From contig JAWODN010000036.1 in NCBI GenBank assembly GCA_046483285.1, forward strand, positions 1 through 33,791: a stretch of DNA of 33,791 nt. The letters are read 5' to 3'. The notes under the pieces were generated by a model, which was given only the letters and a program-made list of their open reading frames with translations, did no database searches and was not told where the DNA came from. This document shows, piece by piece, positions 6,890 through 15,346 of this stretch. Every line of letters starts with the position of its first letter. The first letter of the stretch is position 1. The DNA comes from CAYRTV01 sp046483285 (GTDB lineage Bacteria > Acidobacteriota > Aminicenantia > Aminicenantales > Aminicenantaceae). The position numbers were made by a program, and so were the translations under genes.

Positions 6890-9800
6890 ATGATCTGCAG
6901 GCCTATTTGGAAATATGTGTGTATGCCTGTCTTTCTTTTTTTTTGTTTTCATTCTCTTGCCGCCGCTGACTCGTCCCGAAAAACCGGCCATTTCGTAATT
7001 GATCAGTGGACCACAAAACACGGCCTTCCTCAAAACTCCGTCAATCAAATCATTCAAACAAGGGACAGTTATATCTGGCTGGCCACTAATGAGGGGCTGG
7101 TCCGTTTCGACGGCGTCCGGTTCACTGTTTTTAATTCCATCAATTCTCCGGGGATGGAGACCGACCGGCTTATCGACTTGGTGGAGGACCGGGAAGGAGG
7201 GCTTTGGATCGGAACGGAGAGCGGCGGCTTGATCAGCTATAACGATGGTGTTTTTCAAACTTTCACCACAAAGGACGGACTTTCCGGAGATACCATCGTG
7301 GCTCTTTTCGTGGACAGCGGCAACACGTTGTGGGTCGTAACTCAGAACGGGATGAACCGTCTTCGCCCCGGCGGAAAGATTTCTCCTTTCCCCGGATCGG
7401 AAGCGGAATCCTTTCCTCTCATCTTGGTGGTGGGAGAAGACCGAAACGGTGTCATCTGGATGATCACCAGGGATCAGAGGATATTGCGGCTTGAGGAGGA
7501 CCAGCCGGTTTATTTTTCATCGGAAAGCGGCGCTCCGGAAATCCAGGGCTACTTCATTGAACCCGACAGCCGGGGGAATCTCTGGATGGGGTCGTCGGAA
7601 AGCCTTGTTCGTTATACCGGCGGCCGGTTCACCGTTAAATCCATGGGTCCGTATGTTGTGAAAGCGTTCGAAGAAAGCCGGGACGGCGGCATCTGGATCG
7701 GATTAAGGGAAGGGGGAGGCGGTCTTTACCGGCTGGAAGCGGATGAGCTGATTAATGTTCCTCTGGGAGAGGAAGAAAAGGATTACGCCGTTTTGAGCCT
7801 GATGGAGGATCATGAAGGGAGCTTGTGGATCGGCACTATGGCCAACGGCTTGCTGCGGTTGAAGCGGAGCCGCTTCACCGTCATAACTGAAGAGGACGGA
7901 CTGGCTAATAACATTTCCCTGGCTGTGCACGAAGACAGCCAAGGGGGGCTATGGGCCGGGACCAACGGCGGCGGATTCACCCATATCCTGGACGGCCGCT
8001 TTTCCACATATACCGAAAACGATATCCCCCATATCCGCTATGTCTGGTCGCTGCTGACCGGTTCCGAAGGTGATCTCTGGGTCGGCACTCACGGCGCCGG
8101 CCTTTACCACGGAAAAGACGGGCATTTTGAGCTTCTGAGTGAGGAGAACGGCCTGGCCGGAAATTTTATCAGAGCTCTCTATGAAGACAGCCGGAAAAGA
8201 ATGTGGGTGGGCACCCTCGGCAACGGCGTCAGTGTTATTGAAGGGAAGAAGATAATCAGCTACACCAAGGACATGGGGTTAGGCGGAGATTCGGTGATAT
8301 GGATTCTCGAAGACCGGACAGGAGATATCTGGTTTGCTGTTTACGGCGGCGGACTGACCCGGCTTAGGAACGGAAGGCTGCGGAACTTTGCGTTGGAAGA
8401 GGGATTGACCAATCTTTTTGTCAGATGCCTGTATGAGGATATGGAGGGAAACCTGTGGATCGGGACCTATGGGGGCGGGCTTTTTCACTTTAAAAACGGC
8501 CGGTTCACCTCCATCGACAGGAGCCGGGGACTTTATGATAACGTGGTCTCCTGCATCATTGAGGATGATGCAGGAGATTTCTGGATGACCTCCAATAAGG
8601 GAATTTTCCGTGCCGCCCGAAAGGATCTGTTGGAGCTGGTGAAGGGAGAAAGGACTTCCATCACCTGCACCCATTATGATGAATCTGACGGGATGGCCAA
8701 TGCCGAGTGCAACGGAGGTTTCCAGCCGGCCGGGTGGAAAATGAGGGACGGCCGCATTATTTTTCCTACAATCAAGGGGGCGGTCATTCTCAATCCTGAT
8801 GACATCCCTATAAACCGGAATCCTCCGCCTATGCACGTCGAGCAGGTTCTGGGTGACGGACACGCCTACGGTATATCTTCACCCCTGGTTTTCCCCCGGG
8901 GGACCAAAAGATTTGAATTCAGATACACCGCCCTGAGTTTTCTCGACCCTTCCAAAATGGAATTCCGCTATAAACTGGAAGGGTATGACAAAAGCTGGGT
9001 GACCGCCGGTGATCGCAGAACCGCCCATTACACCAATCTCCCCCCGGGGAAATACACTTTTCGCATGATGGCCTGCAACAACGACAAGATCTGGAACGAA
9101 GAGGGGGCGGCCGTGGTCTTCAAATTGCAGCCCCGTTTTACCCAAACGGCTTTGTTTTATGTATTGCTGGGAGCCGGACTGTTTTTGTCGGGTATCGGCC
9201 TCAATTCACTGCGGCTGCGGGGGTTGCGCAACCGCAAGATCGAACTGGAAAGGCTTGTGACGGAACGGACGGAGGAATTGGATGCAAAAAACAAGGACCT
9301 TAGACACGAGGTGGCCGAGCGAACAAAAGCGGAGAACGATAAGGCGGTTCTGCTGAAGGAAATCCATCACCGGGTCAAGAACAATTTGACCATGATTTCC
9401 AGCCTCCTCAATCTTCAATGCTCATCCATTCAGGATGATTTCTCCCGGAACCAGTTGAAAAAAAGCCAGGACCGCATCCGGACTATTGCTCGTCTCCATG
9501 ACCGGCTGTATTGCAGTAAAGATCTGAAATCCGTTGATTTTGCCGATTATATCCGGGATATCGTTAATCATCTGGGAGAGATCGGTTCGGCCGGGGAGAG
9601 GAACATCCGTATCGAGACAATAATCCCGAAGGTTCACTTTTCCGTAAAGACTGCGGTCACATTGGCTTTGATCATCAACGAGCTGGTGGGAAATGCCCTG
9701 GAACACGCTTTCTGGGATCAGGCGGGGGGCCTGGTGACAATCTCCCTTCGGAAGGAGACGGACGATCATGTCCTTGAAGTCTCGGACGACGGCCGGGGGC

Positions 9801-9940
9801 TGGCTGAAAATATAGAGCTGACCCAAATGGAGTCCCTGGGGTTTCAGTTGGTGTCTATTTTTGCGGAGCAGGTGGGAGGACACCTTCATATCGAAAAAGA
9901 CAAAGGCACCCGTTTCATAATTCGTTTTTCCCGAACTTAG
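6890..9940 (+). CDS. Two-component sensor: beta-propeller, Y_Y_Y domain, HisKA_2 histidine kinase
   Basis: The protein has 1016 residues. A signal peptide (about 1-26) is followed by a periplasmic double propeller. About thirteen Reg_prop blades carry the W-I/V-G-T motif (for example LWIGTESGGL and MWVGTLGNGV) up to about residue 590. A Y_Y_Y domain (about 664-750) and one membrane helix (about 754-772) come next. A coiled coil ending in ERTKAEND leads to a HisKA_2 domain with EIHHRVKNNL, probable phospho-acceptor His827. The HATPase_c domain has N-box NELVGNALEHA and DDGRGL. It would sense an external ligand, perhaps a carbohydrate, and phosphorylate a soluble partner, but no response regulator is encoded nearby. 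The ribosome site before the ATG is weak. Domain calls are firm; the ligand is unknown. Confidence 0.93.
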   Translation: MICRPIWKYVCMPVFLFFCFHSLAAADSSRKTGHFVIDQWTTKHGLPQNSVNQIIQTRDSYIWLATNEGLVRFDGVRFTVFNSINSPGMETDRLIDLVEDREGGLWIGTESGGLISYNDGVFQTFTTKDGLSGDTIVALFVDSGNTLWVVTQNGMNRLRPGGKISPFPGSEAESFPLILVVGEDRNGVIWMITRDQRILRLEEDQPVYFSSESGAPEIQGYFIEPDSRGNLWMGSSESLVRYTGGRFTVKSMGPYVVKAFEESRDGGIWIGLREGGGGLYRLEADELINVPLGEEEKDYAVLSLMEDHEGSLWIGTMANGLLRLKRSRFTVITEEDGLANNISLAVHEDSQGGLWAGTNGGGFTHILDGRFSTYTENDIPHIRYVWSLLTGSEGDLWVGTHGAGLYHGKDGHFELLSEENGLAGNFIRALYEDSRKRMWVGTLGNGVSVIEGKKIISYTKDMGLGGDSVIWILEDRTGDIWFAVYGGGLTRLRNGRLRNFALEEGLTNLFVRCLYEDMEGNLWIGTYGGGLFHFKNGRFTSIDRSRGLYDNVVSCIIEDDAGDFWMTSNKGIFRAARKDLLELVKGERTSITCTHYDESDGMANAECNGGFQPAGWKMRDGRIIFPTIKGAVILNPDDIPINRNPPPMHVEQVLGDGHAYGISSPLVFPRGTKRFEFRYTALSFLDPSKMEFRYKLEGYDKSWVTAGDRRTAHYTNLPPGKYTFRMMACNNDKIWNEEGAAVVFKLQPRFTQTALFYVLLGAGLFLSGIGLNSLRLRGLRNRKIELERLVTERTEELDAKNKDLRHEVAERTKAENDKAVLLKEIHHRVKNNLTMISSLLNLQCSSIQDDFSRNQLKKSQDRIRTIARLHDRLYCSKDLKSVDFADYIRDIVNHLGEIGSAGERNIRIETIIPKVHFSVKTAVTLALIINELVGNALEHAFWDQAGGLVTISLRKETDDHVLEVSDDGRGLAENIELTQMESLGFQLVSIFAEQVGGHLHIEKDKGTRFIIRFSRT

Positions 9941-10061
9941 ACATGAAAAGTTGCTCGTGACGGCCGCTCCTTACCGGGCCCATGAGAAAACGCCGGCGGA
10001 ATGGAATAAAACCACGGCGTTAAAGGCGACATGGATTGTAAAATTATCTGAGTGAAAAGAA

Positions 10062-10997
10062 ATGATCATCATCACGGACAACACCGGGTATGCGGAGAAA
10101 CTTTTCAAGATTCAAAACAATTGGAACTCCATTATAACATCTGATTTAGAAGGGGATCTCCCGGTTTTAGCCGGACGGATTTTCACTGACTCGGAACGTT
10201 CCATCTTCGCATCTGCTGAAAAAAAAGAGTGGACTCACGCGTTTGTGGCAGACCATGCTCCCTTTTCTCATTTTGACTTGTTGATTCGCCTCATTCGAGA
10301 GGGCCGTGCCTTGCCCGATGGCCTGCTCTGCCTGGCCAAATCGGGACGGAAGTTTCATGGTCTCAAGGGGCGTCCTTGGCAGGCCCCGGAAGGAAATCTC
10401 CACCTCACCCTGCTGCGTACACCCCATAAAAGAGTCCCTAATTTCCATACGGGGTTTCAAATTCTGGCCGCTGTCTCTCTCATTGAGAGTATAGACAGGC
10501 TCAAGGGATTTGAAAACCGGGCTCAAATCAAATGGGTGAATGACATCTGGATTCACGGCCGTAAAGCGGCGGGCTTTTTGGCGCATACCATGAGCATCGA
10601 AGAAATGGTTTCCGCCGTAATAATCGGAATCGGCTTGAATGTCGAAAAAAATCCTGACCTGCCGCCTGATGACAATGTTTACGGGGCGGCATGCTTGACG
10701 GATTTCGCTTCGGATCCATCCACCTGCCGGATCGATCGCATCCTGGCCCTCCTTCTCCAGAGGCTTTCCGCCAACTATGAGCTTCTTCTTTCAGGAAATT
10801 ACGGCCGGCTTCTCAATATCTACAGGAAACGTTCTCTGGTGATAGGCCGGTGGGTCCGGGTTTTTGAAGATATTCCGGAAGAAAAGTCCGAAGAGATTGC
10901 TTCCGGCAGAGTGGAAAGTATTGGTGATTTTTTGGAGCTGAACATCAAGGGAAATCCAAAGCCGGTCACACGGGGGCGTCTGAAAATAATCGACTGA
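10062..10997 (+). CDS. Biotin--protein ligase (BirA catalytic type)
   Basis: This 311-residue enzyme would activate biotin to biotinyl-AMP and attach it to a lysine of an acceptor. Family hallmarks are KWVNDI with Lys157 (usual form KWPNDI), followed by GRKAAGFL and the strand VIIGIGLNV. A C-terminal beta domain (about 255-311) is also present. The biotin/ATP loop usually written GRGRRGRxW appears here as GRKFHGLKGRPW, a clear departure. There is no N-terminal helix-turn-helix, so it is not a BirA repressor; the first 85 residues are unusual for the family. It lies just upstream of a decarboxylase whose alpha subunit carries a biotin lysine, its probable target. The upstream gap 9941-10061 has a 7-bp inverted repeat (9989-9995/10015-10021) and no obvious promoter. 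Confidence 0.82.
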   Translation: MIIITDNTGYAEKLFKIQNNWNSIITSDLEGDLPVLAGRIFTDSERSIFASAEKKEWTHAFVADHAPFSHFDLLIRLIREGRALPDGLLCLAKSGRKFHGLKGRPWQAPEGNLHLTLLRTPHKRVPNFHTGFQILAAVSLIESIDRLKGFENRAQIKWVNDIWIHGRKAAGFLAHTMSIEEMVSAVIIGIGLNVEKNPDLPPDDNVYGAACLTDFASDPSTCRIDRILALLLQRLSANYELLLSGNYGRLLNIYRKRSLVIGRWVRVFEDIPEEKSEEIASGRVESIGDFLELNIKGNPKPVTRGRLKIID

Positions 10998-11004
10998 ATC
11001 TTTC

Positions 11005-11033
11005 TTGACAAGCCGGCTCGTTCCTTTTACACT
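11005..11033 (+). promoter_or_regulatory. Sigma-70-type promoter for the decarboxylase genes
   Basis: A perfect -35 box TTGACA (11005-11010) is followed after 17 bases by TACACT (11028-11033), which matches four of six -10 positions. It lies right after the biotin ligase stop codon and about 80 bases before oadG, so the decarboxylase can be transcribed apart from the ligase. Confidence 0.6.
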
Positions 11034-11069
11034 AAAACACATTTAACGGGAAAGTAAGTTATGACAATC

Positions 11070-11087
11070 ATTTTGAGATATCAAAAT
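11070..11087 (+). promoter_or_regulatory. Dyad in the 5' leader of the decarboxylase operon
   Basis: ATTTTGA (11070-11076) and TCAAAAT (11081-11087) form a perfect 7-bp inverted repeat with a 4-base centre. The dyad lies 37 bases after the -10 box and 26 bases before oadG. Position and symmetry suit a repressor operator; a weak RNA hairpin is the alternative. Confidence 0.4.
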
Positions 11088-11112
11088 GCGAATTTGACAG
11101 GGGATTTTAAAC

Positions 11113-11325
11113 ATGGAATCAACATCACTGCTTAATATCAGTTTGCTTGCTTTTGCAATGGTTTTCCTTATCCTGGCGGTTTTATCTCTGTTGATGAGGC
11201 TGGTTATTGTTGTTTTTCCTGAAAAAAAGACTCGAATTGATGCGGCGACAATGGCAGCCTTAACCGCAGCTTTGAACAATATCTTCCCCGGAATGAAAAT
11301 CACCGAGGTTGAGGAGGAAAAATGA
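11113..11325 (+). CDS. oadG: Decarboxylase gamma subunit (OadG-like)
   Basis: This small protein of 70 residues has one N-terminal membrane helix (about 8-36) and a short charged cytoplasmic tail, matching the sodium-pump decarboxylase gamma subunit. In known complexes this subunit anchors the alpha subunit to the membrane beta subunit and helps carboxyl transfer. The metal-binding histidine cluster seen in enterobacterial OadG tails is not evident. AGGGGA lies 7-8 bases before the ATG, and the stop codon overlaps the alpha-subunit start by four bases. Assignment depends as much on position as on sequence. Confidence 0.75.
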   Translation: MESTSLLNISLLAFAMVFLILAVLSLLMRLVIVVFPEKKTRIDAATMAALTAALNNIFPGMKITEVEEEK

Positions 11326-13178
11326 TATTCACTAAAAAAGAGAAAACGATTCGGGTTATGTTTATGCCTTTTCGGGATGGCCTTCAAAGTTCTTTTGGGG
11401 GCAAGGTTCGCTTGAAGGATATTCTTCCGGCCATGCAGGCTTCGGCCGAAGCGGGGATCAGGCATTTCGAATTCGGCGGCGGAGCACGTTACCAGGCTCC
11501 TTATTTTTATCTCGGGGAGGATCCCTTTGAGGATATGAAGAGCATGCGGGAAACGGTGGGACCGGATGTCGATCTTCAAATTTTGACCCGGTCGGTCTCA
11601 GGAGTGACTTTGACCACGCAGTCCATTGAAGGGCTCGAACTTCAAGCTGAATTGATGAAAGAATTCGGAACGACATGGGACCGGAATTTCGATTACATGA
11701 ATGATGTCCGAAACCTGATCAATACCGGAAAACCCATTGTCAAAGCCGGGATGCATCATCAAGTTTGTATCGCCTTAATGGGCCTCCCTTTTCATTCTGA
11801 CAAGGTGCATACGGCGGATTTTTATGTAGATATTGGAAGGAAACTTCTCGAAAGCGATCTCCACATTGACAGCATTTGCCTCAAGGACGCGTCGGGAACC
11901 ACAGATCCCAAAACCGTTTATGATACCGCAGTCGGGCTCAAAAAAATTATGCCGCCTGAGATGTACTTATGGATGCATACCCATGATACGGCCAGCACGG
12001 CTGTTGCTTGTTATATGGCGGCCGTCGCAGGGGGCGCAGACGGGGTCGATCTTTCCGTGCGTCCTCTGGCCAGCGGCACGGTCCAGCCGGATGTCCGCTC
12101 CATGGCTCATGCGTTGAAAGGGACTGGATACACATTAGACATCGATCCGGACAAGATGCCCGAGATCGAGAATATGCTCAGTGAATTGATGAAAGACTAT
12201 GCCTTCAATCCGGCCACAACCACCCCCGATCCAAGAGTTCTGGGATTTCCTATGCCCGGGGGAGCTATCGGACCCAATGTTCATATGATGGAAAAGGCGG
12301 GGATTTTGGACAGATATGGAGATGTGCTGGCTGAGTTTCCCGTCGTGGTCCAAGCCGGCGGGGCATGGACAAGTGTCACCCCGGGAAGCCAGCAGTATTG
12401 GCTGCAGGCATTCAACAATGTTCTTTACGGCCGGTGGGAAAAAATAGATCCGGGGTTCGGACGAGCCGTTCTGGGGTATTTTGGAAAGACCCCCATGCCC
12501 CCGGATCCCGATGTGGTAAAAAAAGCTTCAGAACAGTTGGAGCTGCCTGTTTTTGAAGGAGACCCTCTCGAAGCCGCTCCCAAGAATATTGAGCCCGCCC
12601 GTAAAGCTTTGGAAGAAAGAAACCTTCCTGTTTCCGATAAAAACATCTTTCTGGTTATGGCCGCCATGGTCCCGGGAAAAAAGATGGAGCTCAATGAAGG
12701 AATCCGGCTTCTCTCCGGAAAACCCCGTATCGATATCCCCCTCAAGAAAAAAGAAGAGCCCAAAGCCGCCGCTCCGCCTGAAGCCGCCAGCCCGCCAGCC
12801 GCCGGCGCCCCGGGCCCTGTGACTTCCCGCTGTACGGTCACGGAAAATGATGTTTCCCGGGTGTTCACGGTCACCGTAGAACCGGTAGGCTCCGCCGGCG
12901 CACAGCCCTCATCTGCTCCTCAGGCCGCGGAAGCCGGGAAAAAAGAAACGCCGTCCGGGACTGCGGTGCATTCGACGTTTACGGGTACCGTGGAAGTCAC
13001 GGACATTAAAGTCGAAGTGGGGGGTCCGGTCAAAAAAGGCCAGGCCGTCGCAGAGGTCGAGGCGATGAAGGCCCAGCATGATATCAAAAGCCCTTGTGAT
13101 GGCAAAGTCTCCGCCATCCATGTTTCCATCGGAGACGAAATCGATTCATCCAAACCGATTCTGACCATCGCTGAGTAA
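11322..13178 (+). CDS. oadA: Biotin-dependent decarboxylase alpha subunit (carboxyltransferase plus biotinyl domain)
   Basis: This 618-residue cytoplasmic subunit would move the carboxyl group from a carboxylic acid, classically oxaloacetate, to biotin. The N-terminal TIM barrel has a metal-binding aspartate in FRDGLQS (Asp19), a carbamylatable Lys188 in CLKDASG and an HTHD metal motif. The PYC_OADA domain follows to about residue 475. After a Pro/Ala-rich linker (about 485-560) comes the biotinyl domain, with biotin lysine Lys583 in EAMKAQ instead of the usual EAMKM. Several active-site strings differ from canonical OadA: DASGTTDP for DMAGLLTP, RDGLQS for RDAHQS, PMPGGAIGPN for QVPGGM. It may belong to a separate clade with another substrate. 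It overlaps oadG by four bases. Confidence 0.85.
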   Translation: MIFTKKEKTIRVMFMPFRDGLQSSFGGKVRLKDILPAMQASAEAGIRHFEFGGGARYQAPYFYLGEDPFEDMKSMRETVGPDVDLQILTRSVSGVTLTTQSIEGLELQAELMKEFGTTWDRNFDYMNDVRNLINTGKPIVKAGMHHQVCIALMGLPFHSDKVHTADFYVDIGRKLLESDLHIDSICLKDASGTTDPKTVYDTAVGLKKIMPPEMYLWMHTHDTASTAVACYMAAVAGGADGVDLSVRPLASGTVQPDVRSMAHALKGTGYTLDIDPDKMPEIENMLSELMKDYAFNPATTTPDPRVLGFPMPGGAIGPNVHMMEKAGILDRYGDVLAEFPVVVQAGGAWTSVTPGSQQYWLQAFNNVLYGRWEKIDPGFGRAVLGYFGKTPMPPDPDVVKKASEQLELPVFEGDPLEAAPKNIEPARKALEERNLPVSDKNIFLVMAAMVPGKKMELNEGIRLLSGKPRIDIPLKKKEEPKAAAPPEAASPPAAGAPGPVTSRCTVTENDVSRVFTVTVEPVGSAGAQPSSAPQAAEAGKKETPSGTAVHSTFTGTVEVTDIKVEVGGPVKKGQAVAEVEAMKAQHDIKSPCDGKVSAIHVSIGDEIDSSKPILTIAE

Positions 13179-13186
13179 ATAAACCC

Positions 13187-14314
13187 ATGGACGCTTTAAA
13201 CAAACTTCTCGAACAATCCGGTTTCGCCAACCTCACCTGGGGAAACTGGGTTATGTTTTTGGTGGGCGGTGTTTTGATTTATTTAGCCATCACCAAAAAA
13301 TATGAACCGTTTCTCCTGATCCCGATCGGGTTCGGAACCATTCTGGCCAATTTGCCGCTGGCTGATATGGGTTCTTATGGGGAGGGCATCATCGCGTTGA
13401 TCTATAACCAAGGGATTAGAACCGAACTTCTTCCGCCCCTCATTTTTCTCGGCGTGGGTGTCTTGACGGACTTTCGGCCTCTCCTGGGCCGGCCTCTGAC
13501 TTTTTTGCTTGGAGCCGCGGCCCAACTTGGGATTTTCACAGCAGCCATCGGCGCGGCCTATATTCTCGGATTCGATTTCAAGGAGGCGGCCTCCATCGGG
13601 ATTATAGGCGGAGCTGACGGCCCTACATCGATTTTTCTGGCCAGTCAATTGGCCCCCCATCTCCTGGGCCCCATCGCAGTGGCCGCCTACAGCTATATGT
13701 CTCTTGTCCCCGTTATTCAACCTCCCATCATACGCATGCTGACGTCCAAAAAAGAAAGAGTGATCGATATGCCTCAGGCTATCCCCGTTTCCCAGACCGC
13801 GGTTATCCTTTTTCCCATAGTCACCGGGGTCGTCGCATCGCTTGCGGTTCCCTCCTGCGCTCCTCTCATCGGCATGCTGATGTTCGGAAACCTTCTTAAA
13901 GAATGCAGGGTGACCGAGCGTTTGCGTAAAACCGCAGGCGGAGCATTGGTTGATATCGTTACCATATTTCTGGGGATAGCGGTGGGGGCCACCATGTATG
14001 CGGAACACTTTTTGACCGTGAAAACGCTTTATATCCTGATTCTGGGAGCAGTGGCTTTTTCTTTCAGCACGGCCGGAGGAATCATTTTCGCTAAAATCAT
14101 CAATCTGTTTATGGGGCCTGAAAAAAAGATCAATCCTTGTATCGGCGCGGCCGGAGTTTCCGCTGTCCCCATGGCCGCCCGGGTGGTCCAGAATTTTGTG
14201 TCCGGGCAAACAGAGGGACGGGTGAATCCCTTGATGCCGGCCATGGGCCCCAATGTGGCCGGGGTCATCGGGTCGGCCATTGCCGCCGGCGTGTTTCTCA
14301 CATTCTTAGGCTGA
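13187..14314 (+). CDS. oadB: Sodium-pumping decarboxylase beta subunit (OadB/MmdB/GcdB family)
   Basis: The 375-residue multi-helix membrane protein has the hallmark GGADGPTSIFLA, with Asp144 at the family's sodium-binding region IIIa, and a GNLLKE segment. It ends in the conserved GPNVAGVIGSAIAAGVFL helix. In this family the subunit decarboxylates carboxybiotin and exports Na+ with the released energy. It begins eight bases after the alpha subunit, completing a gamma-alpha-beta set. The length is slightly shorter than the usual 400-430 residues but all recognisable core blocks are present. Substrate of the complex depends on the alpha subunit. Confidence 0.93.
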   Translation: MDALNKLLEQSGFANLTWGNWVMFLVGGVLIYLAITKKYEPFLLIPIGFGTILANLPLADMGSYGEGIIALIYNQGIRTELLPPLIFLGVGVLTDFRPLLGRPLTFLLGAAAQLGIFTAAIGAAYILGFDFKEAASIGIIGGADGPTSIFLASQLAPHLLGPIAVAAYSYMSLVPVIQPPIIRMLTSKKERVIDMPQAIPVSQTAVILFPIVTGVVASLAVPSCAPLIGMLMFGNLLKECRVTERLRKTAGGALVDIVTIFLGIAVGATMYAEHFLTVKTLYILILGAVAFSFSTAGGIIFAKIINLFMGPEKKINPCIGAAGVSAVPMAARVVQNFVSGQTEGRVNPLMPAMGPNVAGVIGSAIAAGVFLTFLG

Positions 14315-14334
14315 CCCCCAAATTTGATGACTTT

Positions 14335-14353
14335 TAACATTCTTTCAATGTTA
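14335..14353 (+). terminator. AT-rich hairpin after oadB
   Basis: TAACATT (14335-14341) and AATGTTA (14347-14353) form a perfect 7-bp stem with a 5-nt loop, 20 bases after the oadB stop. There is no clean T-run, so termination is a guess based on position between converging operons. Confidence 0.3.
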
Positions 14354-14468
14354 TAATACCCCGTTGGTATATTTTGATTCGGCAGACCACAAAATACAGC
14401 GTCTTACAGCACGCGGCAGAGCTATGTTGGACCATTCCTTTTTGGATGTTGCTTTAAAAATTGATTAT

Positions 14469-14900
14469 TCAGCTCTCCCAAGCCCCCGGGAAGTTCTTGG
14501 AAATGGCATGGGATAGCCGGGCTTTTTTGATAAGCTGGTGAGCTTTGTTGTCGAAGGTCAGCCACATGTCCTCAAGATCTTTTGCCAATGCGACATAGCA
14601 AGCATCATAGCCGGTAAGTCCCTTTTTGACAAAAGCAGAAGCCTGAAGGGCTAGGCTTTCAGTCATGGGGTAACGTAATATTCCACAGTTTAAAACAGGA
14701 ATCATGCCTTTAAGAAAAACCTCAGCTCCCTGGGGATGCATCCAACATAAAACCGCATAGACCTCAAAACAAAAGAGCTCGGGCACGGCAAATCTTTCCG
14801 GTTGAGAGAGCATTCTATCAAGGACAAGATCAGCAGGGGGATGGCTTTCTTGCTTAAGGAACCACCGAACGGCGACCGAAGCATCGATCACCCAGATCAT
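14469..14900 (-). CDS. vapC: PIN-domain toxin ribonuclease (VapC family)
   Basis: This 143-residue protein has the PIN fold acidic set: Asp6 in VIDASVAVRW, Glu46 in CFEVYAVL, Asp99 in GYDACYVALA and Asp117 in TFDNKA. It would be a Mg2+-dependent endoribonuclease, typically cutting tRNA or other structured RNA when its antitoxin is degraded. Its start overlaps the antitoxin stop by four bases, so it is translated from the same message. All catalytic residues are present and the length is normal, so it looks intact. Confidence 0.92.
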   Translation of the reverse strand: MIWVIDASVAVRWFLKQESHPPADLVLDRMLSQPERFAVPELFCFEVYAVLCWMHPQGAEVFLKGMIPVLNCGILRYPMTESLALQASAFVKKGLTGYDACYVALAKDLEDMWLTFDNKAHQLIKKARLSHAISKNFPGAWES

Positions 14901-15169
14901 AGTCCATATCCTCTTAATTCACGCAGCACCTCGACACTATCCTTGGCCCCTCGGCTCTTTCCCCTCAATTTTTTGATGATTTCCAGCAAGTGCTTCTTTT
15001 GTTCCTCGGCCTGATAATCGAGAAATCTTTTTTGGAACTGTTCAGGAGTGATTAGGACCGCCTGAATTTTTCTCCCTTTACTGACCAAAATAGGTTTCCC
15101 GGTCTTATTCAGCTCTTCCAACACCACACCCAGATGATTCCTAATCTTTAAAGCGTTTACCGTTTTCAT
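14897..15169 (-). CDS. Antitoxin of the VapC pair (Phd/YefM type)
   Basis: This 90-residue protein has an N-terminal Phd/YefM-type DNA-binding half (MKTVNALKIRNHLGVVLEEL, then GKPILVSKGRKIQAVLITPE). Its lysine-rich helical C-terminal half should wrap the toxin. It lies directly upstream of the PIN toxin with a four-base overlap. AGAGGG lies about seven bases before the ATG. Like other antitoxins of this type it probably represses its own promoter. Confidence 0.87.
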   Translation of the reverse strand: MKTVNALKIRNHLGVVLEELNKTGKPILVSKGRKIQAVLITPEQFQKRFLDYQAEEQKKHLLEIIKKLRGKSRGAKDSVEVLRELRGYGL

Positions 15170-15207
15170 AAGATCCCTCTAGATCAAGATAATCTCTGAT
15201 ATCTAAC

Positions 15208-15236
15208 TTTATAATAAAAATAAATATACACGCCAA
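15208..15236 (-). promoter_or_regulatory. Candidate promoter of the vapBC pair
   Basis: On the minus strand TTGGCG (15236-15231) is followed after 17 bases by TATAAA (15213-15208). These match four and five consensus positions, in an AT-rich stretch 39 bases upstream of the antitoxin ATG. Confidence 0.5.
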
Positions 15237-15346
15237 TTGTAGATATGCCTTTACATGCAATCTTTCAGGTTAAGGTATGGTATACAGGTTAAGAGGAATG
15301 TATGGAAGCGGCACGGCAGCTGTTTTTAAAAGAAACACAAATTAAA

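Noticed and set aside
13283..14209. 308-codon minus-strand frame opposite oadB
   Set aside because: It is an antisense shadow of a strongly supported membrane protein gene, with a composition unlike a real protein.
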